A stretch of DNA of 64,000 nt from Bacteroidaceae bacterium (lineage in GTDB: Bacteria; Bacteroidota; Bacteroidia; Bacteroidales; Bacteroidaceae). The stretch covers positions 62,001 to 126,000 of the forward strand of contig JAEEZS010000009.1 of assembly GCA_016291905.1 (NCBI GenBank), given 5' to 3'. Below are positions 43,706 to 51,691 of this stretch, piece by piece. The stretch's first letter is position 1; the number at the start of each line of letters is the position of its first letter. The position numbers were made by a program, and so were the translations under genes. The notes beneath the pieces were generated by a model, which ran no database searches, was not told where the DNA came from, and worked only from the letters and a program-made list of their open reading frames with translations.

Positions 43706-43794
43706 CATCCCCCTACCTCTTGCCATGAATCCTTTTATGTTAAAATGAAGTTAAATTCTGGATATCTCTTGACTCTAACGTTACGTCACGTCTT

Positions 43795-43802
43795 AACTTT
43801 GC
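43795..43802 (+). promoter_or_regulatory. -7 box for the MerR regulator gene
   Basis: TAACTTTG followed by CAG matches the consensus exactly, 103 bp upstream of the ATG. Confidence 0.6.
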
Positions 43803-43807
43803 AGCCG

Positions 43808-43819
43808 ATTCTAGAATCA
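43808..43819. promoter_or_regulatory. 12-bp palindrome just downstream of the MerR-gene promoter
   Basis: GATTCTAGAATC is a perfect palindrome starting 5 bp after the -7 box, so it overlaps the predicted transcription start. It is a candidate operator for autoregulation. Confidence 0.45.
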
Positions 43820-43905
43820 GCCGCCAGTCTCTGCGACACCCGGGATAAGAAGTGAGCTCCTTCTTCTCACGTTTGCACGAGACATGCAAAAAACATCGAT
43901 CGATT

Positions 43906-44730
43906 ATGAGAGAGAAAACAAAGTTAAAAATCGGAGAGTTCTCAAAGATGATGCAGATTACCGTCAGGACACTGCGCTTCTATGAAGAGAAGGGACTGCT
44001 GACACCTGACGAGGTGGACGAGTGGACAGGCTACCGCTACTACAGCATCGGCCAGATGCAGAAGCTGATGGACATCCGCAACTTGCAACGGCTCGGATTC
44101 TCGCTGGATGAGATCAAGGGCTTGTATGAAGAAGACTCGCACGCCCCCAGCATCCAGCAGCTGACCGAGAAAATCATGGAAACGGAGGAACAACTACGGC
44201 AGCTGATAGCCCGCAGAAACCAATTGCTCGACTGGAGGAACTCTCGTAAAGAAATGAAGACAATGGAAAAATTCAGTATTCAGTCATTGCCCGAAATCAT
44301 CGTGGCAAGTCATCGTGAAGTCATCCCCAACTATGCCGCCATCGGCCCCATGTGTTACGAGAAGATTGGTCCGGAGATGCAGCGTTTAGGTTGCAAGTGT
44401 CCGCCTCCAGGCTATTGCTTTACTATAGAGCATAACAAGGAATATACGCCAACGGATATCGACATCGAGTATTGTGAGCAGGTGGAAGAGATGGGTGAAG
44501 ACAGTGCAATCATCCAGTTCAAGCGTCTGCCTGCTATCCCCAAGGTGCTCTGCATGAAACATATCGGTCCATACGAGCGTATGGGTGAATCTTTTGTCGA
44601 ACTCTTCAAATACATTGATGAGCATGGCTATAAGATCATAGGGCAGCATCGCACTTGCTATATCGATGGTGCCTGGAATCAGGACGACCCGGAGAAATGG
44701 CTCTCTGTCATTCAGATACCAATCGAATAA
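43906..44730 (+). CDS. MerR-family regulator with GyrI-like effector-binding domain (BmrR-like)
   Basis: With the ATG at 43906 the protein has 274 residues. The N-terminal winged helix (KIGEFSKMMQITVRTLRFYEEKGLL, then GYRYYSIGQMQKL) is followed by a dimerisation coiled coil (about residues 85-118). The C-terminal GyrI-like effector domain begins with FSIQSLPEIIVASHREVIPNYAAIGPMCYEKIG. Such proteins sense hydrophobic or cationic compounds and activate efflux genes by twisting the promoter DNA. No efflux pump is adjacent. A 54-bp longer GTG-initiated frame has no family similarity and is rejected. The composite repeat element lies 100 bp downstream. Confidence 0.87.
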   Translation: MREKTKLKIGEFSKMMQITVRTLRFYEEKGLLTPDEVDEWTGYRYYSIGQMQKLMDIRNLQRLGFSLDEIKGLYEEDSHAPSIQQLTEKIMETEEQLRQLIARRNQLLDWRNSRKEMKTMEKFSIQSLPEIIVASHREVIPNYAAIGPMCYEKIGPEMQRLGCKCPPPGYCFTIEHNKEYTPTDIDIEYCEQVEEMGEDSAIIQFKRLPAIPKVLCMKHIGPYERMGESFVELFKYIDEHGYKIIGQHRTCYIDGAWNQDDPEKWLSVIQIPIE

Positions 44731-44942
44731 TCAATCATAGGAATCAAGGGGACTGGAACTTCCATTACCCCCTTTCCCTATCCAATGGTTTATAATTCCC
44801 TTCCAGCTGTGTCAGCCTCTCCCTTTTCGCGACCCCCTCTATATATATAGTATCCCGAAAAAATCGAAAAATTACGATTTTTGCCATTTTTTTTGCACAA
44901 AATTGAAAAAAGCACTCACAGCACCTTCTCGGCAGGGGTTGG

Positions 44943-45141
44943 AAAAGTATCAGGTATCACGGTATCATGGTATCACGCAGACACCCTTGATACTTTTTAC
45001 TCCCTTTTTTGCTTTCTTTTTTCTCTTTGTATTTCTCTTTTTTCTTTGATATAAATATATAATAACATACATACAGAAATTGGTGGGGCGAAAAAGGTGG
45101 TATCACTTTTTTACCATGATACCGTGATACCTGATACTTTT
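44943..45141. repeat. Inner repeat unit 1 of the composite element
   Basis: The unit is bounded by a perfect 30-bp inverted repeat beginning AAAAGTATCAGGTATCACGG (44943-44972 and 45112-45141). GGTATCA-type words recur with 7- or 8-bp spacing. The core is pyrimidine-rich, then reads GATATAAATATATAATAAC. Confidence 0.88.
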
Positions 45142-45183
45142 TTCCCTCCCTCCAACTGAGAAGGTGCTGCAATGTGTTTGTGT

Positions 45184-45380
45184 GGTATCAGGTATCAAAG
45201 TATCACGGTATCATGCAGACACCCATGATACCCGTTTTCCTCCCTTTTTACTTTCTTTCTTCTCTTTGTATTTCTCTTTTTTCTTTGATATAAATATATA
45301 ATAACACACATACAGAAAATGGCGGCGCGAAAAAGGTGGTATCACTTTTTTACCGTGATACCGTGATACCTGATACTTTT
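45184..45380. repeat. Inner repeat unit 2 of the composite element
   Basis: This is a second copy of unit 1, shifted by 239 bp and highly similar in the core (45250-45340), with its own but less exact terminal inverted repeats of GTATCA words. Confidence 0.88.
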
Positions 45381-45716
45381 TCCGCTCCCTGCCGAGAAGG
45401 CACTGTGAATGCCATTTTGAAAAAAGTTGAAAAAAAATGGCAAAAATCGTAATTTTTCGATTTTTTCGGGATACTATATATATAGAGGGCCTAATGAAAA
45501 CAGCGCCTGCCCCCCGCGCCGCCGCCCACTTCGCTGTAAAGCTTCAGATAGTTCAGAAGCTACTCCAGAATTTCCGGAAGCTTTTTCAATAATTTCCCTT
45601 CTCTCCCGCCATCAATATATCTCCCTATTCTATCCGTAAAAAACCTCAAATCCCAGCCAGTTATGTTCAACAGATGCATCCACAACCGTTTCAACACCCC
45701 CATCCGCAGACAATTG

Positions 45717-47114
45717 CTACTTCGCTATCTCGAAAATGGTTTTCATGCCCTTGATTTTCTCGCCGCTGACGAGCGCGAGAAGCTGGCGCACCTTCGTGCG
45801 ACGGACGGCAGCATAGGCGTAGTGGTCGAGGACGTCGATGCGGCCCACGTCGTCGGCCGTGAGGTTGCCCTTCTTGTAGAGGAATCCGGCGATGTCGATG
45901 CGGTTCAACTTATCCTTCTTGCCCTTGCCGATGTAGAGCGTCTCCCAGGCGGGCGGCGTGGGACGACGGGTGATGTCGGGGAGAGGGAAGTCAGACAAGG
46001 TGTCCGTGGCTGTCAGCCACGCGGGGGGCTGCTCGGCAGGGGCGAGGATGTAGTAGCTGTTGCCCGAGGCATCCCAGCGGGCGGTACGACCGGTACGATG
46101 GATAGAGGCTTCCTCGTTGACGGGCAGGTGGTAATGAACGATGTGCTGCACCTCGGGGATGTCAAGCCCACGCGAGGCGAGGTCGGTGCTGACAAGGACG
46201 TTGACCGAGCCGTTGCGGAACTTGTAGAGGGCACGTTCGCGGAGATCCTGCTCGAGCCCTCCGTGATAGACGGCATGGACGAGGCGCTGCTCACGCAGGA
46301 AAGTGCCGATGCGCTCAACGGACTCGCGATAGCCGGCAAAGACAATAACCGGCGCGCCATCGAGGGCACAGAGCAGCCGATAGAGGGTCTGCAGCTTGTC
46401 CTTCTCAGGCGAGTGGACGAGGTAGGTGCTGATGCGTGCCTGGGCGCCACGATAGTCGAGGCGAAGGAAGCGCCGACCTTCAGCAAGCGAGACAGACGTC
46501 TGGGCCTCCCCTGCCCCTGCATCGGACGACGAGGGAGGGACGACTTCGGTAGCGGAGACGTACCAGCGACGCTCCACGTGAGGGAGACGAGCGATGAGGG
46601 TTTGCATCTCGTCCTGAAAGCCAAGCTCAAGGCACTTGTCGTACTCGTCGAGCACGAGGGTACGGACGGCTGAGGCATCGATGTTGCCCTTCTGCAGGTG
46701 GTCGTTAAGGCGTCCGGGAGTGCCGACGATGAGGGCAGGACGGACCTCGCGCAGGGTACGGTGCTCGTCCATAGCGGGGCGCCCGCCATAGACCGAGAGG
46801 GCTTTCCACGGGGTACCCATCTGCTTCCAGACGGATTCGATCTGCTGGGCGAGTTCGCGCGAGGGCACCACAACGAGGGCGGAGGGGCTTGCGGTTTGCG
46901 GTGAAGGGTTAGCGGTTAGCGGGGAGCGGTTAGCGGTTAGCGCGTCGAACAGCTGGATGAGGGGCAGCAGGTAGGCGACGGTCTTTCCACTGCCGGTGGG
47001 CGAAAGCAGGAGGATGTCGCTTGGCTCGCTGCTGCATGCCATCATGGCCTCCTGCATGGGCGTCAGCGCCTCGATGCTCAACCGCTGCAGGGCTGTTTGC
47101 TGTATCTCGTTCAT
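45717..47114 (-). CDS. DEAD-box-type RNA helicase with DEYD motif and DbpA-like RNA-binding C-terminus
   Basis: The 465-residue protein has motif I SPTGSGKT (residue 38), Ia PSRELAQQ, Ib GTPGRL, motif II VLDEYDKC (DEYD rather than DEAD), motif III SAT, and C-terminal motifs VSTDLASRGLDIP and HRTGRTAR. The last 70 residues (KDKLNRIDIAGFLYKKGNL...) resemble the DbpA RNA-binding domain, which recognises 23S rRNA. It probably helps ribosome assembly. Residues 59-79 form a repeat encoded by nine heptanucleotides between motifs I and Ia. The gene starts 6 bp after the stop of the receiver/ATP-grasp gene. Confidence 0.9.
   Translation of the reverse strand: MNEIQQTALQRLSIEALTPMQEAMMACSSEPSDILLLSPTGSGKTVAYLLPLIQLFDALTANRSPLTANPSPQTASPSALVVVPSRELAQQIESVWKQMGTPWKALSVYGGRPAMDEHRTLREVRPALIVGTPGRLNDHLQKGNIDASAVRTLVLDEYDKCLELGFQDEMQTLIARLPHVERRWYVSATEVVPPSSSDAGAGEAQTSVSLAEGRRFLRLDYRGAQARISTYLVHSPEKDKLQTLYRLLCALDGAPVIVFAGYRESVERIGTFLREQRLVHAVYHGGLEQDLRERALYKFRNGSVNVLVSTDLASRGLDIPEVQHIVHYHLPVNEEASIHRTGRTARWDASGNSYYILAPAEQPPAWLTATDTLSDFPLPDITRRPTPPAWETLYIGKGKKDKLNRIDIAGFLYKKGNLTADDVGRIDVLDHYAYAAVRRTKVRQLLALVSGEKIKGMKTIFEIAK
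46878..46940. repeat. Nine-heptad (3 x 21 bp) repeat in the helicase gene
   Basis: On the minus strand nine 7-bp words of the CTAACCG type occur in perfect register. They group into three 21-bp units encoding seven-residue repeats (LTANRSP, LTANPSP, then a degraded third). The word is related to the intergenic GGTTAAC/AGGTTAA family. The frame is intact. Confidence 0.9.
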
Positions 47115-47120
47115 AGTGAT

Positions 47121-50090
47121 TTATTCCTCCTTTATTTCGATGATGCCGACGCTCTTGAGACCGTCCATCTTCACGACGAAAGGACGGGGGAAGCGGACGT
47201 GACGCACATGCTCGGTCTCGTGGACGGCAGGCAATGCCTCGAGCCACTCGGTGCGGAAGATATCGTCGCTGCCACGTGCGAAGGGGTTGACGGTGAAATA
47301 GCCCACACCAAACGAGGTGAGGTTCTGGAAGAAGTGCGACCCTTGGCTGGGCTGGATAGGACGCCCGTCAATAGCAGTCTCAACGATGAAGCGCACGCTA
47401 GCGATGTCGCCCCACTCGACGGGGATGCCCAACGCCTCGTCGGCGGTACCCCAACGTCCCGGACCGATGAGCAGGTAGCCGCGGTCATCGGCCGTCAGGA
47501 GTTCATTGAGCTGGCGTACCTCGTCGGCAATGGTACGGTTGATGGTGTAGCCGAACATGCCCGGGCGGACGTAGATGACGTCGGCAACGTCGGAGGTGAT
47601 GCCATTACCCAGCGACTGCGTGGAATAGAGCAGCAGGGGCTCGCGGTCAACCTTCGTCAGGTCTTCCTGAATGCACTCTCGGGCGCTAACGATAGGACGC
47701 ATCTGCAAAGGATAGAAGACGCCCGAGCGTTCCTTGGTGTCGAAACGCACGGCAAACTCAATCTCCACCGGACGACGCATACCGTCGGAGCCGTACTTCA
47801 GCACCTGCTGCACAATCGTCATCAGCGGGAAGAGGTCGTAGTGGAGCAGGCCCGAGAAGGTCACCAGCTTGCGCCCCGGGTAGCCGACACCGTCGCAAAT
47901 CATATCGTCCTCGCGGATGTAGGTGGAGCCAATCCAGTCGAGGGTGCCGTCGGCAACGGCCTCGCTGACAGGCAGACGCAGCAGGTCGAAGTCCTCGTGG
48001 ACGGTGATAGGACGCTCGTCGGAGTCCATGTCAATGGCCAGGAACGTGGTTTGCGTCTCGGTGAGTGCCAGACGCACCTCGCTGGTTTGCATGACGTGAC
48101 GGGGATGGGCAGGGCTGACACGCAGCGAGCGTCCTCCATCGACGATGTGCTTGCCCAGACCGAGCGCCAGGTCCACGACGCCCTCCTCGGCTTTCTCGTC
48201 GCCCACAGGATAGAAGTTGAGTGAGCGGGCCACACCCGAGCAGTTCGGATAGAAGCGCTTGCCGTAGCGGTCGCCCACCACCTCCTGCAGGATAATGGCC
48301 ATCTTCTCCTGGTCGATGACATTGCTGGTAGCAGCCATATAGGACTTCGATGCACGGTAGAACACGCTGGCATAAACGCCCTTGATGGCCTCGGCTAGGC
48401 GGGTGAGCTGATTGGGGCCGTCGGGCACCATGTAGGTGGCATAGACGCCAGCATAGGGCTGGTAGTGCGAGTCCTCAAGCAGCGAACTGGAACGCACGGC
48501 AATGGGATGGGAGACGACGTCGCAGAACGTCTCGACATCGTCGCGCAGCGTGTCGGGCAGCTGCCCTTGGAGGAACGCCGCCAGAATCTCCTCGTCGGGG
48601 ATGTCGGAGAGGGCTATGGGATAGAGGTTGTTGTCCTCCATGAAACGGTCGAAGATGTCTGTGCAGAGCACAAGCGTCTTGGGGATGCGCACCTCCGCCC
48701 GCTCCATCGACTGCACCTCGGGGTGTTTCTTCAGTAGGTTGTCAATGAAGGCAATGCCGCGGGCCTTTCCGCCCAGCGAGCCCTCGCCGATGCGTGCGAA
48801 GTTGGAGTAGCGGTCGAAACGTCCGCGCATGTACTCGGCCACCACGCCCTGGTTCTTCATCTTGCGGTACTGCACGATAGCATCGAAGATGATGCGGCGA
48901 TGAACGTCGATGTCCTTCTCCTCCTCGATGGAGATTTTGCGCAGCACCTCGGCGATGGGGAACATGGCGCGCGAGGTGAGCCAGCGGGAGATGATGTTGT
49001 GGGAGGCTAGGAAGACGAGCGACTCGGCAGGGACGGTGAAGATGTTGTCCTGCAGGTCGCGCAGGTTGTGCACGCGCACCAGCTCTTCGCCCGTCTGCAT
49101 GTCGCTGAACACCAGATCGCCGAAGCCGAAGTGCTTCCACACCATACTGCGCAGATCCACGTCCATCTTCTTGGAATTCTTGTCGATGTAGCCAATGCCC
49201 CTTGCCTCAGCCAGCGCGCGGTTCTTCTCCTCGGCCGACTGCATGATGATGGGCACGAAGGGGTTGTCGGCGCGGATGGCATCAAGCAGCTTGAAGCCTG
49301 CCTCGGGGTCCTTCTCGCCGTCCTTTGGGAAGCGCACGTCGGTGATGACGCCCAGCGTGTTGTCGCGGTAGGTGGAGTAGAGCTCCCACGCCTCCTCGTA
49401 GGTGCGCGCAAGGACAATCTTGGGACGTCCGCGCTTGCGCAGCATCACCTCGTGGGCATTGAGGGCCTCGGAGGCGAAATTGCTGCTCTGCTCCAGCACG
49501 AAACGGTAGAGATTGGGCAGTGCCGACGAGTAGTAACGGATGCCGTCCTCGACCAAAAGAATCTGCTGCACGCCAGCCTCGTGGATATCGTGGTCGAGAT
49601 TCATCTTGTCCTCTATCAGCTTGATGATGGAGAGGATGAGCTCCGTGTTTCCCAGCCAGCAGAAGACGTACTCGAAGAGGCTCAGGTCGAGCCCCTCCAT
49701 ATAGCGTGTGATGCCGTGCGAGAAGGGGGTGAGCACCACCAGCTCGGTGTCGGGGAACTCCAGCTTGATGTTGCGGGCGATATCGAAAGCGTCGGTGTTG
49801 TCGGTGCTGGGCATACAAATGACCAAGTCGTAGCGCATGTTCTTAAGCGCTGCTGTGGCCTCGTCCTGTGTGGACACCTTGGTGAAACGTGGGGCGCTGC
49901 TCAGTCCGATGCGGGTGTACTCCTCGAAAATCTTCTCCTCGATGCGCCCGTCGTCCTCCATGATGAACACATCGTAGGGATTGGCAACCAGTAAGACATT
50001 GAAGATGCGCTTCGTCATCAGGTTGACAAACGAGGTGTCTTTCAGCAGATATCTGCGGCTATTCAAAAAATTCAGGTTTGTTTCTGCCAT
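47121..50090 (-). CDS. Receiver-like plus PEP synthase-type ATP-grasp fusion protein
   Basis: With the ATG at 50090 the protein has 989 residues. The N-terminus holds two response-regulator-like domains: about residues 25-155 (FNVLLVANPYDVFIMEDDG, VICMPST) and about 200-345 (ILLVEDGIRYY, GVITDVRFPKDG, IIMQSAEE). From about 430 a pyruvate-phosphate dikinase N-terminal ATP-grasp domain follows with GEGSLGGKARGIAFIDNLL and IAVRSSSLLEDSHYQPYAGVY. The phosphohistidine and PEP/pyruvate-binding domains of PpsA/PpdK are missing, so it cannot perform the full reaction. The function is unknown. A longer start at 50102 would use TTG. gdhA is divergent. Confidence 0.82.
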   Translation of the reverse strand: MAETNLNFLNSRRYLLKDTSFVNLMTKRIFNVLLVANPYDVFIMEDDGRIEEKIFEEYTRIGLSSAPRFTKVSTQDEATAALKNMRYDLVICMPSTDNTDAFDIARNIKLEFPDTELVVLTPFSHGITRYMEGLDLSLFEYVFCWLGNTELILSIIKLIEDKMNLDHDIHEAGVQQILLVEDGIRYYSSALPNLYRFVLEQSSNFASEALNAHEVMLRKRGRPKIVLARTYEEAWELYSTYRDNTLGVITDVRFPKDGEKDPEAGFKLLDAIRADNPFVPIIMQSAEEKNRALAEARGIGYIDKNSKKMDVDLRSMVWKHFGFGDLVFSDMQTGEELVRVHNLRDLQDNIFTVPAESLVFLASHNIISRWLTSRAMFPIAEVLRKISIEEEKDIDVHRRIIFDAIVQYRKMKNQGVVAEYMRGRFDRYSNFARIGEGSLGGKARGIAFIDNLLKKHPEVQSMERAEVRIPKTLVLCTDIFDRFMEDNNLYPIALSDIPDEEILAAFLQGQLPDTLRDDVETFCDVVSHPIAVRSSSLLEDSHYQPYAGVYATYMVPDGPNQLTRLAEAIKGVYASVFYRASKSYMAATSNVIDQEKMAIILQEVVGDRYGKRFYPNCSGVARSLNFYPVGDEKAEEGVVDLALGLGKHIVDGGRSLRVSPAHPRHVMQTSEVRLALTETQTTFLAIDMDSDERPITVHEDFDLLRLPVSEAVADGTLDWIGSTYIREDDMICDGVGYPGRKLVTFSGLLHYDLFPLMTIVQQVLKYGSDGMRRPVEIEFAVRFDTKERSGVFYPLQMRPIVSARECIQEDLTKVDREPLLLYSTQSLGNGITSDVADVIYVRPGMFGYTINRTIADEVRQLNELLTADDRGYLLIGPGRWGTADEALGIPVEWGDIASVRFIVETAIDGRPIQPSQGSHFFQNLTSFGVGYFTVNPFARGSDDIFRTEWLEALPAVHETEHVRHVRFPRPFVVKMDGLKSVGIIEIKEE

Positions 50091-50121
50091 CCGTTTTTCC
50101 AATAGAATGAAATTGATTGCG

Positions 50122-50129
50122 CGAAATTA
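50122..50129 (-). promoter_or_regulatory. Candidate -7 box for the receiver/ATP-grasp gene
   Basis: The minus strand reads TAATTTCG followed by CG, one mismatch from consensus, 31 bp upstream of the ATG. Confidence 0.4.
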
Positions 50130-50261
50130 ATACAAAAAAAACAATTAATCGAACAAGAAAACAGAAAACTGTTTTTTCTCGCTCACAAAAGCCGCCTTCG
50201 CCCCCTTTTTTCCGCCGCGAAAATAAATACGTTTTTATTTTTTTCTTCGCGTCAGTTGCAC

Positions 50262-50269
50262 TATCTTTG
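50262..50269 (+). promoter_or_regulatory. -7 box for gdhA
   Basis: TATCTTTG followed by CA lies 25 bp upstream of the ATG. Confidence 0.7.
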
Positions 50270-50294
50270 CACGTCATATTTAAAAAATCACTCT

Positions 50295-51632
50295 ATGAAA
50301 AGCGAAGAGATTATTAAATCACTTGAGTTAAAGCATCCGGGCGAACCCGAGTATATCCAAGCCGTTCGCGAAGTGCTATTGTCTATCGAAGACATTTACA
50401 ACCAACATCCTGAGTTTGAAAAAGCCAAAATCATCGAGCGTCTTGTCGAACCCGACCGCATGATTACGTTCCGCGTAACGTGGGTGGACGACAAGGGCGA
50501 GGTGCAGACGAACACCGGCTACCGCGTACAGTTCAACAACGCCATCGGCCCGTACAAGGGCGGCCTGCGTTTCCACGCTTCTGTTACCCCCTCTATTCTG
50601 AAGTTCCTCGGCTTCGAGCAGACCTTCAAGAACGCGCTCACCACCCTCCCCATGGGCGGCGGCAAGGGCGGCTCGGACTTCAGCCCCCGAGGAAAGTCGG
50701 AAGCCGAGATCATGCGCTTCTGCCAGGCCTTCATGCTTGAGCTCTGGAAGAATATAGGCCCCGACACCGACGTTCCCGCAGGCGACATCGGCGTGGGCGG
50801 ACGCGAAATCGGCTTCCTGATGGGCATGTACAAGAAGCTCACACGCGAGTGCACAGGCGTCCTCACCGGCAAGGGCCTCGACTACGGCGGCTCGCTCATC
50901 CGTCCCGAGGCAACAGGCTTCGGCGGACTCTACTTCGTCACCCAGATGCTCGCTACCCGCGGGCTCTCCATCGAGGGCAAGACGGTCGCCGTCAGCGGCT
51001 TCGGCAACGTCGCCTGGGGTGCCGTCACCAAGGCCACCCAGCTCGGTGCCAAGGTGGTCACCATCTCTGGACCTGACGGGTACATCTACGACCCCGCCGG
51101 CATCAGCGGCGAGAAGATTGACTATCTGCTCGACCTCCGCAACAGCGGCGACGACATCGTGGCTCCCTACGCCGACAAGTTCCCCGGCTCACAGTTCTTC
51201 GCTGGCCGCAAGCCCTGGGAGCAGAAGGTCGATGTATGCCTCACCTGCGCCACCCAGAACGAACTCAACGGTGCCGATGCCAAGCAGATACTCGACAACG
51301 GCGTCATCTGCGTGGGCGAAATCTCCAACATGGGCTGCACCCCCGAGGCCATCGACGCCTTCATCGAAGCCAAGATGCTCTTCGCCCCCGGCAAGGCCGT
51401 CAACGCAGGCGGCGTCGCCACCAGCGGATTGGAGATGAGCCAGAACGCAGGCCACATCAGCTGGAGTGCCGAGGAAGTCGATCAGAAGCTCCACTACATC
51501 ATGAGCAGCATCCACGCCCAGTGCCTTAAGTACGGCACCGAGCCCGACGGCTACATCAACTACGTCAAGGGCGCCAACATCGCCGGCTTCATGAAAGTCG
51601 CCCACGCCATGCTGGCGCAGGGAATTATTTGA
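50295..51632 (+). CDS. gdhA: Glutamate dehydrogenase, hexameric NADP-type
   Basis: The 445-residue protein has the usual length of hexameric bacterial GDH. The active-site lysine lies in LPMGGGKGGSDF near residue 124, and the catalytic aspartate in PAGDIGVGGREIGF near 163. The nucleotide fold shows VAVSGFGNVAWGA near 230. It aminates 2-oxoglutarate with ammonia and is the main ammonia entry route in Bacteroidales. The NADP preference is inferred from family. The ATG at 50295 lies 25 bp from an exact promoter box; a strong terminator follows. Confidence 0.95.
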   Translation: MKSEEIIKSLELKHPGEPEYIQAVREVLLSIEDIYNQHPEFEKAKIIERLVEPDRMITFRVTWVDDKGEVQTNTGYRVQFNNAIGPYKGGLRFHASVTPSILKFLGFEQTFKNALTTLPMGGGKGGSDFSPRGKSEAEIMRFCQAFMLELWKNIGPDTDVPAGDIGVGGREIGFLMGMYKKLTRECTGVLTGKGLDYGGSLIRPEATGFGGLYFVTQMLATRGLSIEGKTVAVSGFGNVAWGAVTKATQLGAKVVTISGPDGYIYDPAGISGEKIDYLLDLRNSGDDIVAPYADKFPGSQFFAGRKPWEQKVDVCLTCATQNELNGADAKQILDNGVICVGEISNMGCTPEAIDAFIEAKMLFAPGKAVNAGGVATSGLEMSQNAGHISWSAEEVDQKLHYIMSSIHAQCLKYGTEPDGYINYVKGANIAGFMKVAHAMLAQGII

Positions 51633-51653
51633 TACTGACATAATCAACACTTG

Positions 51654-51684
51654 CGCAGGGAGGCCAACACCTCCCTGCGTTTTT
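51654..51684 (+). terminator. Intrinsic terminator of gdhA
   Basis: CGCAGGGAGG/CCTCCCTGCG forms a perfect 10-bp stem with a 6-nt loop, followed by TTTTT, 21 bp after the stop and 8 bp before the next ATG. Confidence 0.9.
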
Positions 51685-51691
51685 ACAGAAA

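Larger units (their letters stand above)
44835..45489. repeat. Composite 655-bp inverted-repeat element
   Basis: Perfect 60-bp inverted repeats (44835-44894 and 45430-45489) bound the element. They start CCCTCTATATATATAGTATC at the left edge. Inside lie two tandem copies of a roughly 239-bp unit and three copies of an 18-bp sequence (CAGCACCTTCTCGGCAGG, plus at 44919, inverted at 45152 and 45388). No reading frame of note is present. The element sits between converging MerR and helicase genes. No target-site duplication is evident. The rest of the 986-bp gap (44731-44834 and 45490-45716) shows nothing I can identify. Confidence 0.92.

Noticed and set aside
43852-43905. GTG start giving an 18-residue longer MerR protein
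   Set aside because: The extra residues have no MerR family similarity, and the ATG at 43906 leads directly into the winged-helix motif.
44835-45489. Insertion sequence or invertible promoter
   Set aside because: No transposase or invertase gene, no visible target-site duplication, and neighbouring genes point towards the element, so flipping it would not drive either gene. It is kept as an unclassified element.
45427-45639. Small frame at the right end of the composite element
   Set aside because: It lies largely in the inverted-repeat arm with low-complexity codons; there is no sign of a start signal or known domain.
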